From Oscillospiraceae bacterium (GTDB lineage Bacteria; Bacillota; Clostridia; Oscillospirales; Ruminococcaceae), in the NCBI GenBank assembly GCA_009784765.1, contig WQXP01000003.1:1-21592 (forward strand): a DNA stretch of 21,592 nucleotides, given 5' to 3'. Both the position numbers and the translations under genes were made by a program. Numbering within the stretch: position 1 is the stretch's first letter; each line of letters opens with the position of its first letter. Below, one piece after another: positions 21,530 to 21,592 of the stretch. Under the pieces are notes generated by a model. That model saw only the letters and a list, made by a program, of their open reading frames with translations. It did no database searches and was not told the origin of the DNA.

Positions 21530-21592
21530 GTATTTCCTCCACCTTTGCTTTGACTTTGCCTTTATGCAACCTCACCGACACACTGTCGCCGA
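21522..21592 (-). CDS. xseA: Exodeoxyribonuclease VII large subunit, last 22 residues only
   Basis: The visible C-terminus reads GDSVSVRLHKGKVKAKVEEI and then HD before TAA at 21524-21522. This matches the usual XseA ending, where a GDxVxVRLxxGxxxAxVxxI strand is conserved. It overlaps xseB by eight bases, the normal arrangement. The rest lies beyond the window. Confidence 0.85.
   Translation of the reverse strand, partial: GDSVSVRLHKGKVKAKVEEIHD

Noticed and set aside
1..21592. CRISPR array, prophage, transposase, tRNA or rRNA
   Set aside because: No regularly spaced repeats, integrase or transposase motifs, or structural RNA sequences were seen on either strand.

Overview
The window looks like chromosome of an anaerobic, endospore-forming, cellulose-degrading member of the Clostridia, probably close to Oscillospiraceae/Ruminococcaceae. 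The evidence is spoIVA with a SipL-type partner, two secreted GH9 cellulases, a clostridial D-Ala-D-Ala carboxypeptidase, and the classic Firmicutes cluster xseA-xseB-ispA-dxs-tlyA-nadK-argR-recN. There is no rRNA, tRNA, CRISPR array, prophage or transposase, and no gap between genes exceeds 300 bases. Lineage is inferred from gene content and order only.

Layout. (1) Positions 1-2733, minus strand: sipL then spoIVA (cut by the window edge). Both make the basal layer of the forespore coat. They are preceded by a sigma-E-like promoter and separated from the next unit by a perfect 14-bp hairpin. (2) 2923-8938, minus strand: a TerB_N/TerB_C-domain protein, then two GH9 cellulases whose stop and start codons overlap. 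Both cellulases end in the same unusual cysteine-rich tail. (3) 9051-10601, minus strand: a small PC4/YdbC-type nucleic-acid-binding protein and an O-acetylhomoserine sulfhydrylase. (4) 10602-10710: a short divergent promoter region with a symmetric -10 element serving both strands. (5) 10711-14084, plus strand: dacF-type carboxypeptidase, rlmH and an ADP-ribosylglycohydrolase-fold protein with altered metal-site residues. (6) 14070-21592, minus strand: a tightly packed operon, 5' to 3', xseA (3' end), xseB, ispA, a divergent-PAP2 protein, dxs, tlyA, nadK, argR, recN and a ComEA-like helix-hairpin-helix protein. Most junctions overlap by 4 to 23 bases. One small plus-strand ORF sits in the only real gap, between dxs and tlyA.

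Working together: ispA and dxs supply isoprenoid precursors, with the PAP2-like membrane protein between them perhaps acting on a phosphorylated lipid (inference). xseAB, recN and the ComEA-like protein concern DNA repair and binding. nadK and argR are housekeeping. The two GH9 enzymes form a small secreted cellulolytic set without dockerins.

The main unexplained items are the shared cellulase tail, a leader-hairpin repeat in front of two unrelated genes, the symmetric divergent promoter, the small reverse-strand gene inside the housekeeping operon, and repetitive DNA read in frame inside dxs and the PAP2 gene.
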